Below are positions 25,301 to 40,300 of a stretch of 64,000 nucleotides of DNA, one piece after another (position 1 is the first letter of the stretch; every line of letters begins with the position of its first letter). The notes beneath the pieces were generated by a model. The model was not told the DNA's origin and did not search any database. It saw only the letters and a list, made by a program, of their open reading frames with translations. The position numbers and the translations under genes are program-made. This DNA is from Apostichopus japonicus. Lineage: Eukaryota; Echinodermata; Holothuroidea; Aspidochirotida; Stichopodidae. Location of the stretch: NCBI RefSeq assembly GCF_037975245.1, contig NC_092563.1, positions 21,146,699 to 21,210,698 on the forward strand. Direction: 5' to 3'.

Positions 25301-28300
25301 TTCCTGAGACCTGATAGTTTGCTTGCTTGTAAGTTGTGAGTGTTCTGGGAGGACTGTTTTCCTTACATGTGAGGACCCCAAGCGTCAATTGTGATGTAGG
25401 AGAAAGATAAGTAGTTGTGAGGTATTTGGGATTCCTGCATACGAAGGAGTAAATTGACAGGTTGCCTTTTCTTTTTCTCGTTTAGGCTGTTGCTTTATAC
25501 GAACAGACCAATTGGACGGTGAAACAGATTGGAAGTTAAGACTAGCAGTTAATGCTTGCCAAAGTCTACCCACAAATGAGGTATTTCCTGAGCTTGTTAA
25601 AAAAGTTTTTGATTCACTTTAATTGGAGAGGGGGGTGGGGGAAGAGGGGAGGGGCTCTTTAAAGCATCAAGTAGGATATCAAACCTGTTCGAGTTCAATT
25701 CAGTTAACTTGTGCATTATTTACTGTTCCCCACCCCCGAATAGTAGGTTATATACAATTGAAGTATTTCTCTTTTCATGTGGTATTCTTATATTATTGGA
25801 ATGGAAATGACAGTAGGGGAAAATGTTTTTTGCAGTTCTAAGATGCAGGAAATCATGATTTTTGAATACAAAATTTAGAAAGTTCTGGAAAGTTCTGGAA
25901 TGTTTAAATGGATTAATAAAACATGTTACTGGTGTCTATAAAATATATCATTTATTACAGAGCAGACATTGCTTGAACTGGCTCGTAATTTTTACTTTGT
26001 TTCTTTCACTGGTGCCCATACCCATGACTAGGTTATATGGTGGCTCAATAAGGTATATCTCTTAAGTGTCTTTCTTGCCTGAAGCTATATTGTTGCTCCC
26101 ATAAAAACTGAATTTTGAAAGAAAAAAACAATTATTGAAGATTTGTAAAGAGCAGAGAAACTTTGAAATTCTGAAATTGGAAAGAGCAAGGATTTGTAGA
26201 GAGCCAAAGAAAAGCAACAGTATTAGCAGAGGAAAGAAATGATTGGCTCATAAGGAACATTGAATCTGTGATGTCAGATGGTTTCTACAATTTTGCCGTT
26301 TGCATGCGTAATGTGTAGCCATCTTTCCGTTCATGATTCAAGGTGATTACTAGCAGGTCATGGAAATCTGCCTAATTATCCGATAGTTCATCACTCCATA
26401 ATATCCAGTCTGTTGTAGACCTAAATAAATACTTTAAAAGAAGCCTCAGAGGTGAGCATCATCATGTTCATCGTAACTTAGTTAAGGTTTTTCCCGTCGC
26501 AGGATCTGCTGGACATAGACGCCAACGTTTACGCCGAGGAACCTCAGAAGAACATCCACGAGTTTGTCGGCCAGTTTACCCTGATGAATGACGGCGTGGC
26601 CACCAAGTATGGTCTGGGCATCGAGAACACACTTTGGGCGAACACAGTGGTTGCGTCAGGTCTGTATGATAAAATAATCACCCTATGTGTTATTTCAATG
26701 TCTCGTAGAGAGGGAGCTCTGTGGGCAAGTGATGAAGAAGATGGACTTGTTAACCCTAAGGGTGTGATCGTAGTGATGTCCCGGCCAGGTTATGATGTTG
26801 TATCCTTGGGCAAGAACCTTGATCTCAGTTGTCTCTCTCCACACAGGTGTATAATTAGGGTTCAGTAAGGTAACCTTGCAGATATAAAACATAGTTAGAG
26901 TGCCCCATTTACGGTTGAGGTGGAAGAGTAATGTTAAAAACAATTATTAAGTGTAACTGCAATAATCATAGCCAAATTTGCCAAAATGTTCTCTTTTCCA
27001 CAAACAGTCTCTGAAAACCAGCTATTGTAAGGAGGGAGCTTTTTTTTAGTCTAGTTTTTCAATGCATGCGTGGTTATACCATTAACTTTATTAACTGACA
27101 TATTCTGTTTGTTTAGTTTCTTGGTGCTCTGAAAAGTGAGTAGTGAACACTGATTGCATCAATAATCTAAAAGCTTGTGGGTTTTAAGATCATCTATGCT
27201 CAACATCCTGCCCATCTAGATGAGGTTATATCTGATTCTTACTGGTCGCGTAGGTCCTGCTCTACATTAACAGTCAACAACGTCATAAACATCACATATC
27301 TCTCTCCCCTCAAAACACAGATACATAAAACCAGAAAAAAATTGTTGGCGTATCCAGGGATGTGCCCACGCTGGGCGGCACTGGGTGGCCCCGCCCAGCA
27401 CTAAAAATTACCGCCCAGCACTGTCTTAAACTTGTGAATCCCGCCAAGCACTATTTTCATCTAAAAACCAGACATTCCTAACAATATATCACAAAAAAAA
27501 ATTAAAAATGTAAATTGTTAGCAAAACTAGTGTATGTGCTTAAAAAGCTACACAAGTGCCAGCATTTGGCATCTGAGCACCATCAAAAATACCCGGCAAT
27601 CAGGAAATCCTGGGCACATCCCTGCGTGTCGCATCTTTTGTTTAAAATGACAATATTTTAGTCTTACCGTCTAGACATACAACACACACTGACATAAATG
27701 CATAGTCGTAAATTTCATCGAAAATTAAAAAGGAGAAGCTGCTTGTGTAGGATTAAATTCGTTTGGTTTATCATCCACTTAAAGTCTGCGCCATTTTTCG
27801 ACAAGAAGAGATTGTCATATCATCTCTTGCGAAGAACATTTGCAGCGATTTACTTTGAAATACAATGTAGTGTCGATCCAACGTTACTAAGCTGCTGAGA
27901 GAGAGATGTTTAATTGCTGTGACTGTTATATCTGCTGGTGTACAATGTAGTGTGGATTTGACGTTACTAAGCTGCTGAGAGAGAGATGTTTAATTGCTGT
28001 GACTGTTATATCTGCTGGTGTACAATGTAGTGTGGATTTGACGTTACTAAGCTGCTGAGAGAGAGAGGTTTAATGTCGTGACTGTTATATCTGCTGGTGT
28101 AACAAAGATCTTTTTATGACTCACACTACAGATGGTAAATCATATAATAATACTAAAGCAGACATGTTCATGTTTACATTTAAAATGATCCTTAGACACT
28201 GAACTTTGGATGAATTTTCATGAAGCTTCCACGACTGTTATGCAATCATACGACAAATCAAACACACTTGCCATCCGTAGTTGATAAAATAAGAAACAAC

Positions 28301-31300
28301 AAACTGATAAGAAACGCAGTGAGTCATTTTGACTCAAAGTCTAATCCTTTATGTAAACCAGAAATAAGATATTGTCTCTCCCCTAGACCTCGTCGTCGTC
28401 GTTTACCGGCCCTTTTGAATTTTGATTTTAAGCTGTGTTTCCTTTCCGCAGGTCGGGCATTGGGATTGGTGGTCTACACGGGCAGGGAGACCCGCTCGGT
28501 GATGAACACTTCGCATCCTGTGTCAAAGATCGGTCTCCTTGACCTGGAGGTCAACAATCAGACCAAGATCCTGTTCGGCTTGACCGTCGCTCTGGCTGTC
28601 ACCATGATAGCTCTTCGGGTGAGATTCAAAATCCAGTCCAAATCAGCTCTTTTGAGGGCCGCCAGTAACCATGGTTGTTTGCTATGTTAACATCATTACT
28701 AGTTTTTTAAATACATAAAACGGCTCCTAAAAGTGACGTTTATGACCGCAATAATGGAAGTTATGGGTTGGTTTTGACTGATAAGATTTCTTTACCAGAT
28801 TCAAGGCTTGAATCGGAAGAGAACAGGAAACAAGGTTTTTATTGGCAAATACAACGGCTCTCTAGACAATGGGTGCAGTTTATGTAAATTGTATTGTTTG
28901 AGTGGAGTATGTGCCAAGGTTAAGGTTGATTGAATGACTTAAAGTGAATTGGTGTTAACATCCAATATCCACTTTTAGCCCCGTCGGTTTATTAGGTTCT
29001 TGTGCCTTTAATATAGGTATATACCATGCAACAGTTACCATAACTAAAACAATGAAAACCTTTGTTATGCAAAATATATGGTGATATACTGTAACCTTGC
29101 GTGTCCCTTTAACTTTGTGTAATGTGATATAAAATTATAGCTGCTCTGATAGGCACTGTAGTTGCCATATTTGTTTTTGTAAACAAGTTTTCGAAAGGCA
29201 AATTATTCCGCAAAGTCTCATCGAACAAAAAGTGCAATTGTTACGGTGACAGAAGAAAACAACAATTTTTGTGACTTTGTGTCACTTTTATGAAATATTT
29301 CACCCATTTTCCAGAATGCTACGGAAACAGACGCTGAAGGTCTGGAGAAAGCCTATTACCTATCAAAACAAAATATAAACACTGATCCTAGACCTACCAC
29401 ACTATTCAAACTAGATATACCTAACCTAGCCTTACATTGGGTGGAAGAGTAAAGGCTCAAGTTATTATTGACAATAACTGGTGAGATTTACTAACCAGCT
29501 AAATGCCCCAATCTTTTTTGATAGTAAGTTTTTTTTTACAAATTTGAGCTTTATGGATTTTCCATTGTATCACAAAATACAATTGGTGTGGTCACAAAAT
29601 ACAATGGGGCGTGGTCACAAAATACAATGGGTGTGGTCACAAAATACAATGAGTGTGGTCACAAACTACTGTTGTACTTCCTTTTCAATGTTTGTAACAA
29701 ATTTTGCGAGATTGAATAATGATTTGTTACACAATATGACATAAATCACTCCCTGCCTTGGTTTGCTGCTTCCTCAGATTTAATTGAATCTACATTATTT
29801 TATAAATTATTTTATTAATTATTTATCCCTTATTTATCATCTTCCCCATCTTTTTATATTCTGTATATTATTTAAACAAAGGGGTCAACAATTTTACTTC
29901 TTTCCTACCCCCCTACCTCCCCCTGTTCCTTTTCTTTGACATATAAAAAAAAAAAAATAATGAACATGATGAAAGGCAACAATAAGTGCAAAGACCACTA
30001 CAATAATGATGAGAAAATCAGCCTTTCCTGATTTTGCAGAATTAGCTTTTCACATTTTTCTTGTCTTTCTTCTTCCCTGGACAGGGTTTTGACGGTCCTT
30101 GGTGGAGATATTTCATCCGATATGTTCTTCTCTTTTCATCCATTATTCCACTCAGGTATGAAGTTTGACATCTGATCTAAAAACTCTACTAAAAATAAAT
30201 CATTTACAGAAAAAAAATGATAACCATGGATTAATTTTACATATTTTCATCAATTATCCCACTTGGGATGAAGTTTTAGATTGTGAAGGCAAATTGGATC
30301 TTCACCAAGCAATGCACAAAGTCTTTCGAATCTTCACCAAATATTCTTAAGTCAAAATTTCCTCAGAAGTGGATTGGTTAGATATCTGATCTAAAAACTG
30401 TACTAAAAATATACAATTCACAGAGAAAAACTGATAACCACGGATTAAATTGACTTTTAAGTGAAAAGTATGTTTATGTTATTATTCTTTTTTTCAGTCA
30501 CCTTTCTGGGTTAAATCAATTGTTTTATCTAGTTCAAAAATGGGGGTTTTACTCCCATCATTAATTAAACTGAACTGCAAGTTTAAAATATTTTTTGAAC
30601 TGATTAATTAATTGGACATATAAATTTAAGTATGCAAAATAACATTAATTGAACTGAGAATGACATGGGTGGTAAAATTAGTTAGTAATTCAACATATTA
30701 CAAAAACCTCTGTTGATTAAAATGAGGGATGAGGGCGCGATTAGGGACTGGGGCGCGATTTGGGGCAAGGGCGCGATTCGGGACGAGGGCACAATTAAGG
30801 AGGAGGTTCCAGAGTTTAATATTTAGTGTTCTTCTTCCCTAATCATAATATTATGACATTCTAACCTAGGAAATAATACCAGTCATAAATAATCTTGTTT
30901 GCAGTTTTGTGTTGGGGTGGGGGGGGGGGGTGGTGGGGAGGGTGGAATTTTGTGAAGAAACTGTAGCTGTGTTAAAGGTCACATCCCCACAAACGTATTT
31001 CACCTTTTATTACCACATTTCTCAAGTACTTTTTAAATCTCAGTTTAAACAGAATGATTTTAAGTCATCTGATTTGTAGCATCTTTGAAACTTCATGATC
31101 AGACAAGTGTTCTATTCTTATGTGTTTTTTTCTTCACGCAGTCTCCGTGTCAACCTGGACATGGGTAAGATCGTCTACTCCTTCATGATCATGAGGGACA
31201 AGGAGATCCAGGGTACCGTCGTGAGGAGCACCACCATCCCAGAGGAACTGGGGCGAATATCATACCTTCTCACCGACAAGACGGGTACCCTTACCCAGAA

Positions 31301-34300
31301 CGAAATGGTGAGTAGAAAACATGAAAGCAAAGGCAAAAAGCAAGACATATCTGCAGGAAAAATTACAAAATTTAAAGTTTGTTTGCCGCAAGAATTACAC
31401 TTATGCTCATTAGTGATCACCCAGTTCTGATTTAGATAATTGATTTCCCATTTGACTTATCTAAAAGAATACAATCTGTGGGGAGGGGGAGGGTAGGGTG
31501 GGGTAGCAGGGGAGTTAACATCTTTTCTTAACTTCTGTTGCATCATAAGTACCTTATACACAGAAAAGTCTCATTGAGTTTATGCAGATCACCACATATT
31601 TTGGCAAGATTTGTATATTTTTTTTGGGTGTTTAAAAAGTTGTTTCAATCTCCTTGCTTGAATCTCCCCCACCAGGTTTTCAAGAAACTCCATCTAGGGA
31701 CGGTGTCGTTCGGTACGGACACCAACGATGAGATCATGGCTCACTTGCACACTGCGTACACCAACATCGACCAAGGACAGGACGTAAGCACCACCTCTGG
31801 CCAGCGAAAGTCAGCCGTGAGAAAGACGGTAATCTCCAAGAACTACGAGGCTGTGAAGGCGGTGGCGCTATGCCACAATGTTACACCGGTGTATGACGAC
31901 GATGACTATGATCTGGAGAGCCCAGAGGCTGAGAGGAAAGACAAGGTGGTTTATCAGGCATCCAGCCCCGATGAGGTACTAAAGTTATTTTATCGCCATC
32001 TGACCAGTTTACTTTTACTGTTCTCTAGGCAACTATTTATCATCACAGCTCAGTTTGTCTAATGTACAACTGGTGATATGTAGGAATATGGTTCTTTAGC
32101 AATCGGCTGGCCGGACAGCTGTGCAAATTTACCTCTTTAGCTCTGCTATACCTTTTGGTACTGAGGTCTTTTCAAAGTTTGGGCCAATAATTACTTGTGT
32201 TCTTCTTCTAAAGGTTGCCCTGGTGACATGGACAGAGTCTGTGGGGTTAGCCTTGGTCAGACGAGATCTCAGCACCATGGCCCTGAGGACACCAACTGGT
32301 AACGAGGAAATCTACACCATCCTCCAGATATTTCCATTTACTTCCGAAACTAAGAGAATGGGCATCATTGTGAAGGTATGAAATAATTATTTAAATGACG
32401 GTTAACTTTGCGCATCGTACAACTTCACTTGGTTGCATCCCCTCACCCCCTCCCCCTCCCCTGCCCATAACCTGTCACTCGAGAAGCATTATGAATGTCT
32501 GCTTGGCTAAAGTAAATTAAAAAAACACATTTTAGTTAAAAACGGAATTACAAAATGTAGTATTTGTGTCTCGCAGAAAGTATGTTTTAATGAGAACTCA
32601 TTATACGTAAACAGTCATTTCCCTAGCAGTTCATTAACCTTCAAGCCACAGTTAACTACAAATATTTAGTTTGCAACATTATGATGTCTTTACAAATATT
32701 ATGGTGTTTGTTGTAAAACATTTAAAGATTCTGCATTTGTAATATCAAATGGAGGATATGCAGCTCTTTTTTTACCTTGCTAGGGGGAGTTGAGGGGGAG
32801 GGGGGGGTCAAATGGGAGGGTCTACAATAGCTTAACAATTGTTATATTTCCAGTGATATTGTTTTGATTGCAGGAGGAGAGAAGCGGCCAGATCATCTTC
32901 TTCCTAAAGGGTGCGGACACGGTCATGAACAGTATTGTACAATACAACGATTGGCTGGATGAAGAGGTTGGTGCTCCACTCTTAAATGTTATGTTTTATT
33001 AATTAAGGAGATTTTGTGGGGTTAAAGGTCTTCATGTATTCCTTGTCAAGAATCAGTGTGAATTGTATTGTTTGGTATATAAACTTCACAGCCTTAGCTT
33101 ACTTCCTCAGAGAGAGCAAAGTTACATTATGTCCCAGTACAGAGACTTTAATATTAAGACAGTGATGGTTTGGTGCTCTAGAAGTCTAGAAATTGAAATA
33201 TTGTACAAAAAATACAATAATAATCAATAAATCAATAAAAATAATCAGATATAACATAATGGTCGTAATGCTTCATATCATATTTTTTTTACTTTTCTCC
33301 TTCCTGATTCTATTCAATAACATTCTGCAGAATGTACCTTCTTAGTCCCCCACCACCCCAACTCCACCCCACCCCTCTCCCTCTAACCTCCCATATGTTA
33401 CTGGCAGATCCGTTAACTACTTGAGAAGTGGGAACTTCAGAGCAATCTCTTACATTCTATAAGATGGTCTCTTTATCATTAAATTTTAAATTTTTCTATT
33501 TTAACTAATTCTCAATGACTTTCGTCAACAGTGTGGTAACATGGCTCGGGAAGGGCTGAGGACCTTGGTGGTGGCCAAGAAGAATCTGACCGAAGAACAG
33601 TACGCTTACTTTGAGGTGAGAGAAATGACTGTCGAAAAAAAAAAAATCAAAATAGGCACGAAATGCTTTGCTAAATGTTTGGTTTTTATTCCATTGAGAT
33701 ATGAAGAAAGAAAAAGAAAAAGAATATAAAATGTGACAGCACACCGAGTGTGAAAAATCATCTCAATATGTCTACACTATGGAACTGTCTTTAATTTTAA
33801 GACTTCCACAATCATTTTAGTTTCAATCTTGCAAAATAGCTGGATATATCTCATAGAGAAGCATCAATTGGACAAGTCTGTCATTCTATCCTGAAGTTGG
33901 TGCCTTATTAAAACAGATTGGATATCTCAAAATGTCAGTTAAAATTATTGTCAGTGATCCATTGTGTGCTACTTCTGTATTCAGTCACTTTTATTTTAAG
34001 TAAAACCAGACTGCAAACATCAGCATAGTCTAGACTTAGTCTAGACCCCAGCCACATTCTGTTTTCTTTCTTCTTTGAAAGGCTTTGGAGTGTCTTGACA
34101 TATCTGATATTTGATCAACTTTATTTGATTTTTTTTTTAAGTTGATGGTAGTATATCCATACTGGAATCTGCCACTACTGAGTATGAGATAGAACTGATA
34201 TTCCAATCCTGCTGTCAGTAGAACCTCACACACAAAGTCTCAAGACGGCATTTCACATTTCTTATACCTTTCAACCCCAGGGTCGTTACAACCAAGCAAA

Positions 34301-37300
34301 ATTGGCCATCGTAGACAGGGCGAGTCAAGTGAATGCTGTCATCGAGAGCTTGGAGAGGGATATGGAACTGCTCTGCCTGACAGGAGTCGAAGATAAACTA
34401 CAGCAGGATGTGAGGCCTACCCTCGAGATGATTAGAAATGCTGGTATCAAGGTGAGAAGGTTTAACCACCTGAAAATGATCGATTGGGCAGATATCATTG
34501 TGATATGATCTGGAAGGCAGGGCATATATATAAAAATAAAAATTGTGATTGTTAGAAGGTAGTCCAGAGGGTTGTTTGCTATACAGAGTTAAACTCTGCT
34601 GTTCAATGTTTGCTAGACGTGTGCTTGGGTCGGTGGGTCATTGTGTTGTGTTTTTTTTGGGGGCAGGGGGGGAGGGGATGGGGTAGGGGATTGATGTTAG
34701 ATGGGTGATTTGTATGTATCTGATGGACGTTGCGTGTTGGAAATGAAACTAACATAGAAGTGCCAGAAAACATTTGTCTGGTATTGCATAACAAAATGCT
34801 ATGGAAATATGGCTGTACAAAGAGAAACAGTGTATTGAAGTTGCCGTACAGAAAAGACAAAAGGAATTCATTAACCTCAAACTTGCTTTACAAAATGGGG
34901 AAGAGTAAATGATATCATTCGTTGAAGTAAGACCGACTATTTCACACATTCCCAACTACTTTATGTCTCTGCAGATATGGATGCTTACGGGAGACAAGCT
35001 GGAGACAGCGACCTGCATCGCTAAAAGCTCAAAGCTGGTGTCTCGGGGCCAAGATATTCACATCTTCAAGAAGGTGCTGGATCGTAACAACGCTCACCTG
35101 GAACTTAACGCATTCAGACGCAAGAATGATTCATCCCTCATTATTATGGGAGACTCCTTAGATGTATGTACCTTTCTTTGCCATGATGATGATTGTGGTG
35201 ATGATGGTGATGATTGTGGTGATATGGTGATGATTGGGGTGATTGTGGTGATTGTGCTGATGATGATGATGGTGATGGTGATGGTGGTGGTGGTGGTGGT
35301 GATGGTGGTGGTGGTGGTGGTGATGGTGGTGGTGGTGGTGATGGTGATGGTGATGGTGATGGTGATGATGGTGATTGTGGTGATGATTGTGGTGATGATG
35401 GTGATGGTGATGATTGTGGTGATGGTGATGACGGTGATGATGATGATTGAAGCTATATGTTTGATAAGAAATTGCTTTTGTAAACAATATATTGGAGTCT
35501 TGTGATTCAATGGTTACTCCAGAAATGTAATGAAATGATGTTCATCTACATAAGGCTACAAGCCACCAGGGAGAGTATAGTTTATATCGGTGTTTAAACA
35601 ATATTAGAGTAAGTGGGCAACTTTAATAGGTTGCATGTGATTTATGTCACATCGTTGAACCATTTCCCTATCCAAAGCTAGTTAGTTTAAAAACACTAAC
35701 TCAACAATTGGTCTCATTGCTGCATCAGTGTCTACCTCAACAGACTTGCTCATTGTGTATTAGATAAAGATGGAGCTGTTGTCTCTTCTTCAACACCTGC
35801 TCTTCATAAATGCTTCTCTTCTACAATCTTAATGTCCACTAGCTTGAAACATGTACGAGGCTGATACTAGGAGACTAAACAAGGTCGTGGTGCTTTACAA
35901 ATGTGTGAAATGGATTAATCTGAACTCACGGATGAAGTGAGTGATTGGGTCATTACAGCGTTAACACTTTAGTATGTGGTAGCTTCAATTTAGGTACAAC
36001 TATGTTAACATAAGTGTTTTAAATTTTGATATGGCAGAGTAATCATAGGCTGGAAAGGGATTCAAATCAGTTTGTAACCTCATGAATACAAACCATGGCT
36101 TCTAACAATTGAACCATCCAACTCTGATTTGATGGCAGCATTCCTTAGTTAAGATCACTGATTGGATCCGATTCTCTGGTGAACGTTTTTTCAGCTCAGT
36201 CAAAGACTTGTTTGTTACTTTTCCAGCCTGTTTACTGTTCATTTTTGGGGGGATTTTAGAAGACCCAACATTAAGTTATTATTAATAAACAAGTTTTATT
36301 TTCTTCTCTATCCATTTATCTGACAGATATGCTTGAAGTTTTATGAGCATGAATTCATGGAGTTAGCTATCCAATGTCCTGCAGTGGTCGTCTGCAGATG
36401 TTCACCGACTCAAAAGGCTGACATCGTTAAGCTTATTAAGACTCACACAGGCAAAATAACATGTGCAATAGGTAAGATAAGCATTAATTTATCCGAATTA
36501 AACATTAATAAAGATAATTAAAAAAAATTCATATTTCAAATCCAATATCATGGATAATTTGAAACATTTCACATTCAAACTAAGTCAAGCCCCGACCTCA
36601 GGATGAATTCAGATTTGGCATAGGTCAAATTCCAATAAGTAATGACCTTCAATTTATCTGTATGTCATTGCTGGCTGGTTGGTAGGCAGCTGACTGTTGT
36701 TAACTTATCACTGTTAAACAATCTAATCAATCTTATGACATTCTAACTATTGTGATCTATTCCCCAGGTTTTCTATCATTTCTTATATGATATAGAGATT
36801 AAATAGGAGTCTCTCCAATGATGTCCATTCCCTGGTGCTTTCTTGGTTGTAACAAATGAAATCTGGGTGTAAACTCTGATTACACCCAAGGTTTGCACCC
36901 CCAGCAAAGAAATGGCTATACAGGGACCACGGTCCACACCCAAGTAAGGGATGGAAACCTCAGTGGGTTGAGTGTAGGGCTTGTAACCTAGAAGTCACTA
37001 GTTTATATCCCACTCAAGTGACAAATATCTTTGCTCTGTTTAATTGTTTTATATAATGTGTTTGATTCTCAGGGGATGGTGGTAATGATGTGAGCATGAT
37101 CCAGGCAGCCAATGCTGGAGTTGGTCTGGTTGGGAAGGTAAAGTACCTTTGAATTCTTTCTTTTCCTGAGCTGTTGCGCAGCAGTTTTAATACAAGGCTC
37201 AGAGTGAATCCTTTTCAAAACTAAGAAAGGGACCAAAGGTTATAATGTAAGATCCTAAAGGTCTCTGTGATATATTTAAGTTGATAACACATTTTGCTTT

Positions 37301-40300
37301 TAGTATGGAATTTTTATTTTCCATCTCTTTGTGTCTGCAGGGGTTGGGACGGGTGTGAGAAGGATGACCTGATATGGAACATGAAGGGGGTACTGCAACT
37401 ATTTGTTATTGTTGTTGCTCTTGGATTGGTAAAAGAGTTCTGATTCTGTTAAATCATCTTACAATGTGTTACATTTTTGTATTACCTGACCATTTAAGTT
37501 GTTGAATTGGATCTGAAATTGTGTCAAATTTTGTGATACAAAGTAAGAGTTTTCATAATAATTCTTTTTAAACATTTTATATAATATTTTTTAATTAAAG
37601 GTACAATACATGTGTCAGTTTGTTTTCTATAATGCATATCGTCTCTTTCATGTTTCCTTTGAAGTTTACAAGTTTGTGACACTTTACTCGTGCTTGTAGT
37701 AGTAACCCCGCCCCCGAGCCCCGCCCCGGATCCCGCCCTTAATATTCTAGCTGTCGTCTTTCACTACAGGAAGGAAAGCAGGCTTCTCTAGCCGCCGACT
37801 TCTCTCTGACTCAGTTCCGCTACGTCGGGAGACTCCTGACGGTCCACGGTCGTAACAGCTACAAGAGCTCTGCTGCCCTCAGTCATTTTGTCATGCATCG
37901 CGGCTTGATCATCTCGGTCATGCAGGCCATCTTCTCGTCCCTGTTTTACTTTTCATCGGTGGCCTTGTACCAGGGTGTGCTTACTGTTGGGTATGTAACA
38001 AGTCATCCTCCATTTAGGTCACAAAGGTTTACGTCTTTTCCGGATGTGTTTCACGATGCTTTGAGGTACACTGCAGGACCAACGTACCCAGAGCATTGCA
38101 ACCTTGTAGGAGAAAGCATTGTCTTGCCAGCTGTATGCACTAAAATAATAAATTCCCTGTATTTCTAAATTGGTTTGCTTCCTAGGATTTCCATATCATT
38201 AGTGTCATGAGCCGTAGTGTTTTAATTTCTCTTCAGACGCTAAATGAGCATAGTATCTGGGGAATAGCAACTCCCAGAATAGCAGAATAGCAACTCCCAG
38301 AATAGCAACCCCAGAAAATCCTGAGTCAAAGTAGAAATTAAGAATTTTTTCGTCATCTGTAAATAAGACGGTAAACTGGTTTCGATTCAGTTGCCCTCCT
38401 CATCCACTGATATTTGAATGAGACGTCAAATGAGAGCGTGACTGTTGCGCTGAAGAAAACATTCAGCAAGTGTTTGCTTTACATGTGATAGATATCTGTA
38501 ACATGTGAGCATTGCTTGTCACAACTAAGCAATGCTTGTTATTTATCAGCAATGTTTGGTTAGCTTTAGTAATACTCATTTACTTAAGCAATGCCCGTAA
38601 CATGTTAACAGTGATTATAACAGTGAAGTATGAGTCAGTAATGCTGTGTTCCTCATGAGCTGTGCTTGATAAATGAAAGCAATGCTTCTAAAATGAGAGC
38701 ATTGCTTGATATATGTGATCAGTGCTTTATGTGAACAGATCAGCAATGCTTTTAAAATTTGAACAGTTCCTGTTACATGTCCACAAAACATGTAACATAT
38801 GAGTAATGCTTTTCAAAATGTGAATAATAAAAAGGTGAACAAACAAATTAAATATAACAATGGTGCATCATATTTATGTGGGCGATGCTTTAAAGTGTAA
38901 CCAGTGCCTGTTACAGGTTAGCAATGATTTACCTTTTCATTTCATATTCATTCTAGTCCAACAATTTTGAACCACAAGCATCAGTATCTTGCAACAAACT
39001 TTTTAGAAGGTCAAAATGTTTTGGAATCTGTAATAATTTTCTTCAATCATTTGCAGAATAGCAAAACACTTTGAAAAAACCCAATAATTGGTAGAGATTC
39101 TGCTATATAGTATAGGCTACTTGTCAATTATGAAACACACGATAACTGGGACAGGATAGCTAACCCATGCGTGTCAATAATGAACCACAATGGAGCTTTC
39201 ATGCAAAACTATATCTATTCAGGTTTATAAAGAAACAGCTGGATACTAGTGTGTCAGTATGGAAGGGAAATCCCCTGTTCATTAATTCCCAGCTGTGCTG
39301 CATACTGGCAGGTTTAATAGGTCACCCTAGATTTATTAAACTTTGTCTGGTCTGTTCTACTGATGACCTGCTGGGTGTTCAGTGGTCTGGACTGTTTGGT
39401 CAGTGGTTTTATCTCTGACCTGTAGAGATTCCATGATAGGGAGATTCCATTTCTCTTTGTGTTTTATTCATCGTTGACCTTCAAAACGCTCCACATGTGT
39501 CCATGTCATTCCATTAAAATACCATGTTGTTGTTGTTTAGAAGAACTTGTGGCATTTTTAGGGCCACTGCTGGTAAGGTTTTTGCGACTAAAGTATATAC
39601 AACAAGGAATTGTGTCACATATTTCCATATATTTGTTTTTAATTCCTTGCCGGGGGCAAAAGGAATCTATTCGATGATGATGGTGGGTGTGTGTGTGTGT
39701 TTGGATGTATGTGAGACTTGCTTGTGAACACGGTAACTCAAAAGTTCATGGTGGATTAACTTCATACTTGGTATGTGGATCTGTCTTATTGAGTTCAAGA
39801 GGCATATTGTTTTCTGTGAATTTCAACGGTCATTTGGGGTCAACAAAGGTCAAAGTCTGCAACATTGTGAGCACGAAAACTCAAAAGGTACATCTTTGTA
39901 GAACTTCTTACAAGGTATGCAGATACAGCTTGTTGAGTAAAAGAACGCTATTGAAAAAAATTAAAGCGCATTGAACAACTTTTGTTGGAGTCTGCGCTAT
40001 AGAAGACTAGTTATTATTAATCAGCTTACTGGTATTCTGGCTGACTGATGTTATTGTGAAGTCCATTTCATTTCTCTTCTCTCAGTTATGTGACAGCTTA
40101 CACCATGTTCCCTGTCTTCCTGTTGGTATTGGACCATGATGTCACACCGGACACTGCTATGAGATACCCAGAGCTCTACAAAGAGTTACTAAAGGTACAA
40201 GATTTCGGAGTGGGGAGGAGGGGTGAATCAAAAAGGAGGGAATAAAATATTGATGTAGATTTTCTCTTTACTGAAATCCAAGTAAAACTGTGTTCTGCTT

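Noticed and set aside
27861-28100. CRISPR-like array
   Set aside because: The repeats are contiguous 80-bp tandem copies without unique spacers, in an animal intron. The same applies to the other tandem arrays in the window.
35158-35487. Minus-strand frame with a long poly-histidine tract
   Set aside because: It is the antisense of a TGATGG/TGG microsatellite in an ATP9 intron; no normal protein sequence surrounds it.
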